In this document: piece after piece, positions 23,681 through 32,323 of the stretch
Layout of the letters: each line of letters opens with the position of its first letter
Numbering within the stretch: the first letter of the stretch is position 1
NCBI GenBank assembly: GCA_017540585.1
Contig: JAFYAT010000127.1
Location: 1-38,478 of the forward strand
DNA length: 38,478 nucleotides
Origin: Bacteroidaceae bacterium
GTDB lineage: Bacteria; Bacteroidota; Bacteroidia; Bacteroidales; Bacteroidaceae
Reading direction: 5' to 3'
Program-made: the position numbers and the translations under genes
The notes under the pieces: model-generated
Seen by the model: only the letters and a program-made list of their open reading frames with translations
The model's database searches: none
What the model was told of the DNA's origin: nothing

Positions 23681-24541
23681 ATGAAAAAGATGATTCTTAT
23701 GCTTGTTGCAATAATGATTGCAGCATGCGGCATTAAAGCGATAAACATCGAGCAGCCAAAGGCTGCCGTCGAGAACAATAGTGAATATAAGTCTCCTGAC
23801 AAGTTTATTTCTTGTATTAATATCATAATTGACAAATGGGGAGATAAGGACAAGACCCAAAACACAGTTTCGCGAAATCCTGAATCTGGAGCAATTGTAA
23901 GCAAGGTCGTAATTGTACCTTTTAACCATGGTCGTAGTCCTCAAACGTTCTTAGAAGCGGATTTGAAAAAAGCCATTAATGCTTATGATGACGATAAAGA
24001 ATGTGCCTACAATTATGGAAGAATAAACAATGTGGGGGGAGATCGCCCTCCGAGAGACTATTGGGCTACATTTACAGGTGAAGACGAGGGGTTTCAGGAA
24101 ATTATATTGAGTCAAGCTGATCGTCTTACTTATAATTTGGTTTTTATGGAAGTCAAGAACGCCGATGACCCGACTAAACGTGACTTCTATGCCATCAAGT
24201 GGAGAAAAAGACAAGAGGACTACGACGGTAAGGTGTATATGATTACGTCCAAGCGTCCGGATTTGATCATGCGTGGTGCGAACACATCAAGCGAAGAGAA
24301 AGCTGAAGACGTTTTCAGTAGCAACGACAAGAAAATGTATTTGTTGTACCAAAAAACAGCACAGGAATACAAAAACACGATAGATGAGTTCTTCGCCAAG
24401 TTGAGGTCCACAGGATACGGCGTTGCTGGTACAGAAAATTATAAAGAACGTGAAAGATTGAAAAAAATCATCGATGATTACACAAATAAATACGAAGAGG
24501 TCGTAAACAAGTTGCACGTCCTGATTATGCAGCAAAAATAG
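23681..24541 (+). CDS. Secreted protein of unknown function in the ECF operon
   Basis: 286 residues, starting 16 bases after the anti-sigma gene. Signal MKKMILMLVAIMIAACGIKA; a Cys at residue 16 could make it a lipoprotein, but a simple cleaved signal is as likely. The middle has a compact beta-rich part (VIVPFNHGRSPQTFLEADLK ... YNLVFMEVKNA), which looks like a globular domain with a DYWATF segment. The end (KERERLKKIIDDYTNKYEEV onwards) is a coiled coil. I recognise no family. Its place in the operon suggests it is either the signal input of the anti-sigma factor or a product of the same stress response. Confidence 0.75.
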   Translation: MKKMILMLVAIMIAACGIKAINIEQPKAAVENNSEYKSPDKFISCINIIIDKWGDKDKTQNTVSRNPESGAIVSKVVIVPFNHGRSPQTFLEADLKKAINAYDDDKECAYNYGRINNVGGDRPPRDYWATFTGEDEGFQEIILSQADRLTYNLVFMEVKNADDPTKRDFYAIKWRKRQEDYDGKVYMITSKRPDLIMRGANTSSEEKAEDVFSSNDKKMYLLYQKTAQEYKNTIDEFFAKLRSTGYGVAGTENYKERERLKKIIDDYTNKYEEVVNKLHVLIMQQK

Positions 24542-24567
24542 AAGTCAAATATCGCTTGAAAAAGAAT

Positions 24568-24621
24568 AATGTGGATTATTGAGGCCGATAATACGGAATA
24601 ACGACCTTGATAATCCGCATT
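24568..24621. terminator. Hairpin downstream of the ECF operon
   Basis: AATGTGGATTATTGAGG (24568-24584) pairs with CCTTGATAATCCGCATT (24605-24621), 17 positions with two mismatches. It lies 27 bases past the stop. The following 24622-24806 stretch holds a small CACATG/CATGTG hairpin near 24695 and nothing else that I recognise. Confidence 0.55.
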
Positions 24622-24837
24622 AGGTATTGTGTTATAATAACTTTTTTCTGTTTACGACAAAAGCGTTAAGCAACCAAAGTGATTAGATGCCCATTCTACA
24701 CATGATAACCATGTGGAAGAAGCAAATCATGCAACTATAAGCACATTAACAGAAACATACTCATAAAAACATTATGTTTAACCATCGTTTTTCGATGCAT
24801 TAGTTGTATCTTTGCAAACAGAAGAATTATAATCGCT

Positions 24838-25196
24838 ATGGCGGAATTTAAGTTTTCCCGATTTGGAACGGATTTGGGATTGACTGCAACTGGTGCAAAA
24901 TAAGAGAACAGTTGCGTCCATTGCTTGACAAGGATGAAAAAAACATCCTTGACTTTACTGGTGTCAATGTGGTCACAAACTCATTTGCAGACGAATGTAT
25001 TGCAAAATTACTCCTCGAAATGCCACTTGACGAATTAAAGAAGCGTACCACCTTCCGCGGCTTGAATCCTTTAGCAGAAAGGTGTGTACTTGTTGCACTA
25101 CAAAGAAGAGATAAAGTTATAAAGGAAGCAAAAATTTTACAGGAGAGGAAAATACAGAAAAACACATATAACAGGCTAAAAAAAGACATCTATTAA
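24838..25196 (+). pseudogene. STAS-like (DUF4325) protein gene with a one-base frameshift
   Basis: Reading from the ATG at 24838 gives MAEFKFSRFGTDLGLTATGAK and then a stop (TAA at 24901-24903). Adding one A to the four-A run at 24897-24900 restores one frame of about 119 codons that continues IREQLRPLLDKDEKN, then the diagnostic STAS-like DUF4325 block ILDFTGVNVVTNSFADECIAKLL, through KKRTTFRGLNPLAERCV, to the stop at 25196. The N-terminal GTDLG...GAKIRE is also the family pattern, so the true start is 24838 and the frame break is real in this sequence. A TATCTTTG -7 box lies at 24807-24814. DUF4325 proteins are small regulators, often linked to HATPase partners; none is seen here. Sequencing error, decay or slippage expression are all possible. 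The last ~40 residues are basic and helical. Confidence 0.8.
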
Positions 25197-25304
25197 GTAC
25201 CAAATAAAAATTAAACAAAAATCCCACGCACATCGTTCCAAAATCAAAAATTAGTACTATATTTGCCGTAAAAAAATAAACATTCCAATTATCAACCATA
25301 ACAA

Positions 25305-26300
25305 ATGGCTATAAAAACAGAATGTTTTAGCAAAATAAAGACATCTATGACTTATATAAAATCCATAATTACGCCAAAGCCTTTTCTCAAATGGGCAGGA
25401 GGTAAAGGGCAACTACTCTCACAATTAGACGAATTGCTTCCTCCGAATATGAATAAAAAGGAGATTACCTACATCGAACCATTTGTTGGCGGTGGAGCCA
25501 TGCTGTTTCACATGCTACACAAATTTCAAAACATACAAAGGGTAGTAATTAATGACATAAATCCATATTTGATTACAGCATATCGTACAATCAAGAACAA
25601 CCCAAATGAATTAATTGAGCGCCTTTTTACTCTTGAGCACCAATATTATGCTTTAGAAAGCGAAGAGGCAAAAAAAGCATTTTTCCTTGGGGTAAGAGAA
25701 ATGTTTAATGAAGAAACTTTGGACGAAATTGATAGAACAAAATATTTGATTTTTTTAAATCGTACTTGCTTCAATGGTTTATACAGAGTAAATTCAAAAG
25801 GCAAATTTAACGTTCCTTTTGGACGTTACCTGCAACCAACTATCTGCAATGAAGACATAATCAAAGCAGATAGTGCAATACTGAATCGTGTAGATATTAC
25901 AATTTTAAATGGCGATTTTGAACATACAATAGACTACATCAGCGACGGATACAATTTCTTTTATTTTGATCCACCCTATCGTCCATTAAATGCGACGTCT
26001 AATTTCAATTCCTACTCAAAAGAAGAATTCAACGATAACGAACAAATAAGATTACGTAATTTCTGTGCTTTACTAAACGAGCATTTGGACACAGATTGGA
26101 TGTTAAGTAATTCCGATTGTTCTGCAAAGAACTCTAACGACACTTTTTTTGAGGACATATATAACGATTACACCATCAACAGAGTGTATGCTTCGCGTTC
26201 AATAAATGCAAATCCAAACAAAAGAGGAAAGCTTACAGAATTGCTAATTAGCAACTACTCTCCAGAAGGATGCGAAACGAAAATAGCAGAGTGCATATAG
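25305..26300 (+). CDS. Dam-family adenine-N6 DNA methyltransferase (DpnM-like, DpnII-type RM system)
   Basis: 331 residues, alpha-class adenine methylase. Motifs: KPFLKWAGGKGQ (~25-36, AdoMet/target region), IEPFVGGGAML (motif I, ~57-67), NDINPYLI, the target loop FNGLYRVNSKGKFNVPFG (~156-173) shared by GATC methylases, and catalytic DPPY at 222-225. It methylates the adenine of GATC by family analogy, protecting host DNA against the adjacent nuclease. A TATATTTG -7 box lies at 25258-25265, so it has its own promoter. A Met near residue 15 (TYIKSIITPKP) is an alternative start. Visibly AT-richer than the flanking housekeeping genes, which fits horizontal transfer. Confidence 0.9.
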   Translation: MAIKTECFSKIKTSMTYIKSIITPKPFLKWAGGKGQLLSQLDELLPPNMNKKEITYIEPFVGGGAMLFHMLHKFQNIQRVVINDINPYLITAYRTIKNNPNELIERLFTLEHQYYALESEEAKKAFFLGVREMFNEETLDEIDRTKYLIFLNRTCFNGLYRVNSKGKFNVPFGRYLQPTICNEDIIKADSAILNRVDITILNGDFEHTIDYISDGYNFFYFDPPYRPLNATSNFNSYSKEEFNDNEQIRLRNFCALLNEHLDTDWMLSNSDCSAKNSNDTFFEDIYNDYTINRVYASRSINANPNKRGKLTELLISNYSPEGCETKIAECI

Positions 26301-26320
26301 TTTTATCTCATCTCTTAAAA

Positions 26321-27154
26321 ATGGAAAATAAGAATTTTGAATTGTTTATGAGCCAACTGTACGAAACAAACGCCACGTTGGACTTTTATTGTGATTTCGA
26401 CAAAATCAAAAAGAATGTTGAGGACATCTCTATCAGCTTAAACACATTAAACTATCTCATTGGACAAGAAGACTTAGCAAATGCGGTTAAACGTCTATGG
26501 GAAAGAGATCCGCGTGTTTTCCAAGTTTTAGACATACTAATTGCAACAAGAAAAAAAGATAAGAAAAAATATCTACAACAAGACAAAAAGGCACGTCCAA
26601 TAAACGAATTATTCCAGTCTCCCGATGGAATTATAAAGTTCCTGACAGACACAGGATTAGCAAAACTTATCAAAAACAAAGACATCAAGAATTTTGTGGA
26701 TTATGTTTTTGGAGTAGAAACTGGACTCGATTCCAATGCCCGTAAAAACAGAAGCGGGAAAGTTATGGAGAAATGGATTTTTGACATCTTCACGAAAAAT
26801 GGAATTAACTGTCAGCAACAAGTTGAGAGCAAAAAATTTCCTGATGTTAAAAATGTTTTAAGAAAAGACATAAAACGTTTCGATTTTGTAATCACAACGA
26901 AGAAAAATACATACTTAGTAGAGGTTAATTTTTATGCTGATGGAGGAGGTTCAAAGCCAAGTGAAGTTGCACGTGCATATTCAGAGCTTTCTCCTAAAAT
27001 CAATGGAATTAAAGGATATAAGTTTGTATGGATTACAGACGGAATGGGTTGGGATGGCGTCGGTTCTTTCAAAGAAGCATACGAATCAATCCCATACGTA
27101 TATAACATCACAAACATAACATCATTTATTAATTTATTGAAGTTAGAATTATAA
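26321..27154 (+). CDS. Type II restriction endonuclease, DpnII family (GATC)
   Basis: 277 residues from the ATG at 26321, 20 bases after the methylase stop; an upstream ATG at 26270 would overlap the methylase by 31 bases and adds 17 residues unlike the family. The pattern fits the DpnII endonuclease family: helical N-terminal domain (DFYCDFDKIKKNVED ... LNYLIGQED, LLIGRDTKD-like region replaced by VLDILIATRKK), then GLDSNARKNRSGKVMEKWI, and a PD-(D/E)XK-type core with RFDFVI followed by YLVEVNFYADGGGSKPSEVA (Asp then Glu-x-Asn). The end GMGWDGVGSFKEAY is typical of the family. It cuts unmethylated GATC. It lies between two methylases, so the order is M-R-M. Confidence 0.88.
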   Translation: MENKNFELFMSQLYETNATLDFYCDFDKIKKNVEDISISLNTLNYLIGQEDLANAVKRLWERDPRVFQVLDILIATRKKDKKKYLQQDKKARPINELFQSPDGIIKFLTDTGLAKLIKNKDIKNFVDYVFGVETGLDSNARKNRSGKVMEKWIFDIFTKNGINCQQQVESKKFPDVKNVLRKDIKRFDFVITTKKNTYLVEVNFYADGGGSKPSEVARAYSELSPKINGIKGYKFVWITDGMGWDGVGSFKEAYESIPYVYNITNITSFINLLKLEL

Positions 27155-28039
27155 ATGCTAAGTGCCTATTATAAATCCGTATCACACGACTTCAATCTCC
27201 TGCATGGCGACACTTTCGAACTTCTTCCACAGTTCAATTTCAAGTTCGACATGATATTTGCCGATCCACCTTATTTCCTCTCAAATGGAGGTATAAGTGT
27301 GCAGAGCGGTGAAATTGTTTGTGTGGATAAAGGCAAGTGGGACAAGGGGATGTCCTTTGAAAAAATCGACACTTTCAACTTACGTTGGATCACCCTATGC
27401 AAAGACAAGCTTAAAGAAAATGGCACTATATGGATTTCTGGTACATATCACAACATTTTCAGCGTAGCAAACGCTCTAAACCAATTAGGATTTAAAATAC
27501 TGAATGTCATTACGTGGGCAAAAACAAACCCTCCACCAAATATCTCATGCAGATATTTTACATATTCAACAGAATTTGTCATTTGGGCAAGGAAGTCGGA
27601 AAAAGTGCCACATTACTACAATTACGAACTGATGAAACACATCAACGGAGATAAACAGATGCGTGACGTGTGGTATTTGCCATCAATTGCCCAATGGGAA
27701 AAAACATGTGGGAAACATCCAACTCAGAAACCATTATGTCTTCTTTCAAGAATAATAATGGCATCAACAAAAAAAGGAGCTTGGATTCTTGACCCATTTG
27801 CAGGAAGTAGCACTACGGGGATTGCTGCAAATCTTTTAAACAGACGCTTCCTTGGTATCGAGCGTGAGGAAGAATTTGTATCAATAAGCATGGCACGACG
27901 TGAGGAATTAGAGCAAGGTGACAACTTTGAAATTTTTCGAAAAAAAATAGCAGATATAGCGAAGACGATGACAGAAGATACTGACGTTTACAAATGTCAA
28001 GAATCCGATTTCACAGACGACCTACCGTTTCTCATATAA
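27155..28039 (+). CDS. Beta-class adenine DNA methyltransferase (DpnA-like)
   Basis: 294 residues. The ATG directly follows the TAA of the endonuclease, so translation is coupled. Beta-class motif order: catalytic DPPYFLSNGGI (motif IV) at residues 37-47, then WISGTYHNI, then the AdoMet motif LDPFAGSSTTGIAA (motif I) near residue 210, ending with GIEREEEFVSIS. In Streptococcus DpnII systems the equivalent DpnA can methylate single-stranded GATC DNA, protecting incoming DNA; by analogy this may do the same. Family assignment is firm, the single-strand preference is inference. Same AT-rich character as the two preceding genes. Confidence 0.9.
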   Translation: MLSAYYKSVSHDFNLLHGDTFELLPQFNFKFDMIFADPPYFLSNGGISVQSGEIVCVDKGKWDKGMSFEKIDTFNLRWITLCKDKLKENGTIWISGTYHNIFSVANALNQLGFKILNVITWAKTNPPPNISCRYFTYSTEFVIWARKSEKVPHYYNYELMKHINGDKQMRDVWYLPSIAQWEKTCGKHPTQKPLCLLSRIIMASTKKGAWILDPFAGSSTTGIAANLLNRRFLGIEREEEFVSISMARREELEQGDNFEIFRKKIADIAKTMTEDTDVYKCQESDFTDDLPFLI

Positions 28040-28168
28040 AATTTGTTTTATGTTGTTAATGATGAATTAGCAGCATAAAACACATGGGTTTTAATGGACT
28101 ATCATACCACGCAAAACACACTAATTGATATCTGTTTTAGAGGCAAAACACATTTTTTCTCTGTCACT

Positions 28169-28200
28169 TTTCCTCGTTTATCTAATTTTCACTAACTTTG
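28169..28200 (+). promoter_or_regulatory. pheT promoter
   Basis: A TAACTTTG -7 box at 28193-28200 with TTTC at 28169-28172, 20 bases upstream, as an imperfect -33 box. The ATG follows 36 bases after the -7 box. Confidence 0.6.
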
Positions 28201-28236
28201 TGCGCTTAAAAGTGAAAATAATAAAAATACAACATA

Positions 28237-30771
28237 ATGAACGTATCTTATAAATGGCTTAAGGAATATGTCGATTTCGACATGACCCCACAGGAGGTGG
28301 CAGCAGCTCTCACTTCTGTTGGTTTGGAGGTTGATGCGGTGGAAGAGGTACAGTCAATCAAGGGAGGCCTTGAGGGACTCGTTGTGGGCGAAGTACTCAC
28401 TTGTGAGCCTCATCCAAACAGCGACCACATGCACATCACAACCGTAGATGAAGGTAACGGCGTGGTGCAGCAGATTGTCTGCGGCGCACCTAACGTGGCT
28501 GCTGGTCAGAAGGTCATCGTGGCTCAGTTGGGCTGCAAACTCTACGACGGCGAGGAGTGCTTCACAATCAAGAAGAGCAAGCTTCGTGGTGTAGAGTCAA
28601 ACGGTATGATTTGTGCAGAGGACGAAATCGGTATCGGTACAAGTCACGACGGTATCATCGTGCTCCCACAGGATGCAGTAGTAGGTACTCCTGCTGCTGA
28701 ATACTACGGTCTCGAGAGCGACTGGGTAATCGAGGTGGACATTACACCTAACCACTCAGACGCTTGCTCACACTGGGGTGTTGCACGCGACTTCTATGCT
28801 TATCTCAAGCAGAACGGATATAAGACATCACTTCACCGCCCATCTGTTGATGAGTTCAAGGTGGAGAGCAACGACCTCAAGATTGACGTGGAGGTAGTAA
28901 GCAAAGAGGCTTGTCCTCGTTACTGTGCAGTATCTGTCAAGAACTGTGAAGTAAAGGAGAGCCCAAAGTGGTTGAAGGAGAAGCTCACAACTATCGGTAT
29001 TCGTCCTATCAACAATATAGTAGATATCACAAACTATGTGATGATGGCTTATGGTCAGCCACTCCATTGCTTCGATGCAGATATGATTAAGGGCAACAAG
29101 GTAGTCGTAAAGACTATGCCAGAGCGCACACCATTCGTCACTCTCGACGGAGTGGAGCACAAGCTTTCAGAGCGTGACCTTGCGATCTGCAACGCAGAAG
29201 AGCCTATGTGTATCGCAGGCGTATTCGGTGGTAAGGGTAGCGGAACATACGAGACAACAAAGAACGTACTCTTTGAGTCTGCTTACTTCCACCCAACATG
29301 GATTCGCAAGTCTGCACGTCGTCACGGACTCCAGACAGATGCAAGCTTCCGCTTCGAGCGTGGTATTGACCCAGCAGGTCAGATTTATGCTATCAAGATG
29401 GCTGCCCTCATGGCAAAGGAACTCGCTGGTGGCGAAATCTCAATGGAGATTGTTGACATCAAGGACGAGAGCCTCCCACAGGATGCAATCATCGAGACAA
29501 CATACAAGTACATTGCAGACCTTATCGGCAAGGAGATTCCTGCTGAGACAATCCAGAGCATCCTCACAGACCTTGGTTTCAGGGTGCTCGAGAGCAGCGC
29601 AGAAGGATTGAAGGTTCAGGCTCCAGCATTCCGCGTGGATGTAAAGAAGCCTTGTGACGTAGTAGAGGAGATTCTCCGTATCTACGGCTACAACAATATC
29701 GAGATTCCTTCACAGGTTAAGTCTTCGCTCACAACAAAGGGTGAACTTGACCGTTCAAACAAACTCCAGAACATTATTGCTGAGCAACTCGTTGGTTGTG
29801 GATTTAACGAAATCCTCAACAACTCACTCACAAAGACTTCATACTATCCAGAGGGAGAGGACGCAGAAGGTGCTACATACCCACAGAGTAACTGTGTACG
29901 CCTCATGAACCCACTCTCACAGGATCTTGGCGTACTCCGCCAGAGTCTCCTCTTCGGTGGTCTTGAGTGCATTAGTCACAACAGCAACCGCCGTATGCCT
30001 AACCTCAAGTTCTTTGAGTACGGCAACTGCTACTACTTTGCTCCAGACAAGAACCTTGAGAAGGTAGATGAGAACGGAGAAGTACTCAAGGCAAGTGCTG
30101 AGTCATCAAAGAAGATTCTCAATGCTTACAGCGAGGATTATCACCTCGGTCTCTGGGTAACAGGTAAGCGTGTAACAGGCAACTGGGCACATGCTGACGA
30201 AGAGTCATCTGTATTCGAGTTGAAGGCATACGTACTCAACATCCTTACACGTCTTGGCGTTCCATTTGGAGCACTCGTGTTTGGCAACGTCAAGAACGAC
30301 ATCTTTGCAGTAGGTACTTCAATCCAGAATCGTGGTGGCAAGACTATCGCTGAGTTCGGTATCGTAAGCAAGAAGCAGACAAAGAAGGCTGATGTGGATG
30401 CACCTGTATATTATGCAGATATCAACTGGACAAACCTCATGAAGCTTATCAAGAAGTCATCCGTATCTTACTATGACGTTCCTAAGTTCCCAGCAGTAAG
30501 CCGTGACCTTGCACTTCTCCTCGACACTAATGTGGAGTTTGCAGCAGTTGAGGCAGCAGCATTCTCAGCAGAGAAGAAGCTTCTCAAGGAGGTTAAGCTC
30601 TTCGACGTATATGAGGGCAAGAGCCTTGAGGCAGGCAAGAAGAGCTATGCTGTCAACTTCGTTCTTCAGAGTGAGGACAAGACACTTAACGACAAGGCTA
30701 TCGAGGCTGTAATGCAGAAGATTGAGCAGAGCATCGTTAAGGCAACTGGCGCAACAGTTCGTGGCAAGTAA
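28237..30771 (+). CDS. pheT: Phenylalanine--tRNA ligase, beta subunit
   Basis: 844 residues. The beta subunit of the alpha2-beta2 enzyme that charges tRNA-Phe in the cytoplasm. Domains: N-terminal region MNVSYKWLKEYVDFDMTPQE, tRNA-binding (EMAP-like) domain at ~42-150 with VVGEVLTCEPHPNSDHMHIT, the B3/B4 editing domain (~215-395; MMAYGQPLHCFDAD), B5 (~410-490), the catalytic-like core, and the FDX-ACB anticodon-binding domain in the last 95 residues (KFPAVSRDLALLLDTNVEF). The length is usual for Bacteroidetes. pheS is not adjacent, also usual here. The yebC-family gene follows 53 bases later. Confidence 0.98.
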   Translation: MNVSYKWLKEYVDFDMTPQEVAAALTSVGLEVDAVEEVQSIKGGLEGLVVGEVLTCEPHPNSDHMHITTVDEGNGVVQQIVCGAPNVAAGQKVIVAQLGCKLYDGEECFTIKKSKLRGVESNGMICAEDEIGIGTSHDGIIVLPQDAVVGTPAAEYYGLESDWVIEVDITPNHSDACSHWGVARDFYAYLKQNGYKTSLHRPSVDEFKVESNDLKIDVEVVSKEACPRYCAVSVKNCEVKESPKWLKEKLTTIGIRPINNIVDITNYVMMAYGQPLHCFDADMIKGNKVVVKTMPERTPFVTLDGVEHKLSERDLAICNAEEPMCIAGVFGGKGSGTYETTKNVLFESAYFHPTWIRKSARRHGLQTDASFRFERGIDPAGQIYAIKMAALMAKELAGGEISMEIVDIKDESLPQDAIIETTYKYIADLIGKEIPAETIQSILTDLGFRVLESSAEGLKVQAPAFRVDVKKPCDVVEEILRIYGYNNIEIPSQVKSSLTTKGELDRSNKLQNIIAEQLVGCGFNEILNNSLTKTSYYPEGEDAEGATYPQSNCVRLMNPLSQDLGVLRQSLLFGGLECISHNSNRRMPNLKFFEYGNCYYFAPDKNLEKVDENGEVLKASAESSKKILNAYSEDYHLGLWVTGKRVTGNWAHADEESSVFELKAYVLNILTRLGVPFGALVFGNVKNDIFAVGTSIQNRGGKTIAEFGIVSKKQTKKADVDAPVYYADINWTNLMKLIKKSSVSYYDVPKFPAVSRDLALLLDTNVEFAAVEAAAFSAEKKLLKEVKLFDVYEGKSLEAGKKSYAVNFVLQSEDKTLNDKAIEAVMQKIEQSIVKATGATVRGK

Positions 30772-30824
30772 AATAAAAGTTAGAAATTAAAAATTTAAAC
30801 ATACAATTATATAAGAATAAGATT

Positions 30825-31556
30825 ATGGGACGCGCGTTTGAATTCCGTAAAGCGAGAAAATTGAAGAGATGGGGTAACATGGCAAAGACTTTCACACGCC
30901 TTGGCAAGCAGATTGCCATTGCTGTAGCTGAAGGTGGTCCAGACCCAGACAACAACGCACACCTCCGTGCCGTTATTGCTACTTGTCGTCACGAGAACAT
31001 GCCAAAGGACAATATCGACCGTGCAATCAAGAACGCAGTAGGTAAGGATAAGTCAGCTTGGAAGAGCGTAACTTACGAGGGATATGGACCTCACGGAGTT
31101 GCCGTACTTGTTGATACTCTTACAGACAACACAACACGTACAGTTGCAGATGTTCGCTCTATCTTCAACAAGTTCAATGGTAACATGGGAACTACTGGTT
31201 CTCTCTCATTCCTCTTTGACTACTACAGCCAGTTCACATTCAAGAAGAAGGCTGACATGGACATGGACGAGTTCGTACTTGAGGCTATCGAGTATGGCGT
31301 AAATGACGAGTACGACGAGGAGTACGACGAGGAGAAGGACGAGACAACAATCACTATCTATGGTGATCCAAAGCAGTTCGCCCAGATTCAGAAGTATCTT
31401 GAGGAGAACGGATATGAGATTACAGGTGCAGAGTTCACATACGTTCCAAATGACCTCAAGGAGGTTACTGACGAGCAGCGTGAGACTCTCGACAAGATGG
31501 TTGAGCGTCTTGAAGAGTTCGACGATGTACAGAACGTATATACAAATATGAAGTAA
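30825..31556 (+). CDS. YebC/PmpR-family protein (TACO1 family)
   Basis: 243 residues. The N-terminal part MGRAFEFRKARKLKRWGNMA is the Bacteroidetes variant of the YebC start, followed by the conserved AVAEGGPDPDNNAHLRAVI and ENMPKDNIDRAIKNA blocks, then YEGYGPHGVAVLVDTLTDN, and an acidic C-terminal domain (DEYDEEYDEEKDE). YebC proteins act as DNA-binding regulators or, as shown more recently for some members, as translation factors at polyproline stretches; which role applies here is unknown. Probably co-transcribed with pheT. Followed by a hairpin at 31585-31644. Confidence 0.95.
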   Translation: MGRAFEFRKARKLKRWGNMAKTFTRLGKQIAIAVAEGGPDPDNNAHLRAVIATCRHENMPKDNIDRAIKNAVGKDKSAWKSVTYEGYGPHGVAVLVDTLTDNTTRTVADVRSIFNKFNGNMGTTGSLSFLFDYYSQFTFKKKADMDMDEFVLEAIEYGVNDEYDEEYDEEKDETTITIYGDPKQFAQIQKYLEENGYEITGAEFTYVPNDLKEVTDEQRETLDKMVERLEEFDDVQNVYTNMK

Positions 31557-31584
31557 AAGTCTTATTCTACTTTTACAATACATA

Positions 31585-31644
31585 GAAGTCAAGGAGTTCG
31601 GAAGTTAAGGAGTAATATCTTAACACCTGCAACTCCCTGACTTC
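31585..31644. terminator. Hairpin after the yebC-family gene
   Basis: GAAGTCAAGGAGTT (31585-31598) pairs with AACTCCCTGACTTC (31631-31644) with one mismatch. AGTTAAGGAG in the loop repeats part of the first arm. It could separate yebC from the TSCPD gene, which starts 23 bases later. Confidence 0.5.
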
Positions 31645-31666
31645 ATAATTTATAAAAAATACAAAC

Positions 31667-31924
31667 ATGAAACAAATCTTCCGTACAAGAGGAATATGTG
31701 CACAGGCAATAGCCGTGGACGTTGACGAGACAACAGGCATCATCAACGAGGTACAGTTTGCCGGTGGATGCAACGGTAACACACAGGGTGTTGCTGCACT
31801 CGTAAAGGGTCGCAAGGCAGACGAAGTAATTCCACTCATCGAGAACATCAACTGTGGAGGCAAGGGCACATCATGTCCTGCACAGTTGGCGGCAGCACTC
31901 AAAGAGGTACTTGCTAACAAGTAA
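31667..31924 (+). CDS. TSCPD-domain protein (TIGR03905 family)
   Basis: 85 residues, cytoplasmic. The FRTRGICAQAIAVDVDE start, FAGGCNGNTQGVAALVKG, and the family-naming motif GTSCPAQLA near residue 68 are all clear. The domain is related to the C-terminal zinc-binding part of class II (vitamin B12-dependent) ribonucleotide reductases, but stand-alone members have no established function. Four cysteines (residues ~11, 29, 60, 66) are well placed for metal binding. No promoter box seen, so it may be read from the pheT operon despite the hairpin. Confidence 0.9.
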   Translation: MKQIFRTRGICAQAIAVDVDETTGIINEVQFAGGCNGNTQGVAALVKGRKADEVIPLIENINCGGKGTSCPAQLAAALKEVLANK

Positions 31925-32172
31925 AAGTAGGATTCTCAAATCTAAAGTTTCAAATTCTTAATCTATAATTCATGCCTTCAGAAAAAAAGATACAACATCT
32001 GTATGAATTATATTGGGTTAATTCGCTTTTTTTGTAGACATAAATTTGGATTTTCTGATAAGACATTAGAATATTGAGCACCCATAAAGTATCAAATAAC
32101 AAAGAAATGCAATAAGAGAATTACAAAAAAGCCACAAAAACGGTGTTTTTCGTTGATTTTTGTAATTTGTGC

Positions 32173-32204
32173 AGAAAAATGTGTGTCCGCACACACATTT
32201 TTCT
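32173..32204. terminator. Strong hairpin upstream of the winged-helix gene promoter
   Basis: AGAAAAATGTGTGT (32173-32186) pairs perfectly with ACACACATTTTTCT (32191-32204), four-base loop, followed by TCGTTTTATTTG. It ends eight bases before the -33 box at 32213, so it may insulate that promoter. The rest of 31925-32172 is AT-rich and has no gene that I recognise. Confidence 0.7.
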
Positions 32205-32212
32205 TCGTTTTA

Positions 32213-32244
32213 TTTGTCTGAATGTACAAATATGTTTACCTTTG
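32213..32244 (+). promoter_or_regulatory. Canonical Bacteroidetes promoter (TTTG - 20 - TACCTTTG)
   Basis: TTTG at 32213-32216 and TACCTTTG at 32237-32244, 20 bases apart. The ATG of the winged-helix gene follows 79 bases after the -7 box. Confidence 0.85.
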
Positions 32245-32323
32245 CAACGTACAACTATGATTCCTATAATCAAGTTAGGTGAATTGGTAAACAAATAAGT
32301 TCTATTTTTAAAAGGTAAAAATT

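Noticed and set aside
26270-26320. Upstream ATG of the DpnII-type nuclease (31-base overlap with the methylase)
   Set aside because: The 17 extra residues do not resemble the family N-terminus; the ATG at 26321 gives the expected length and a short gap.
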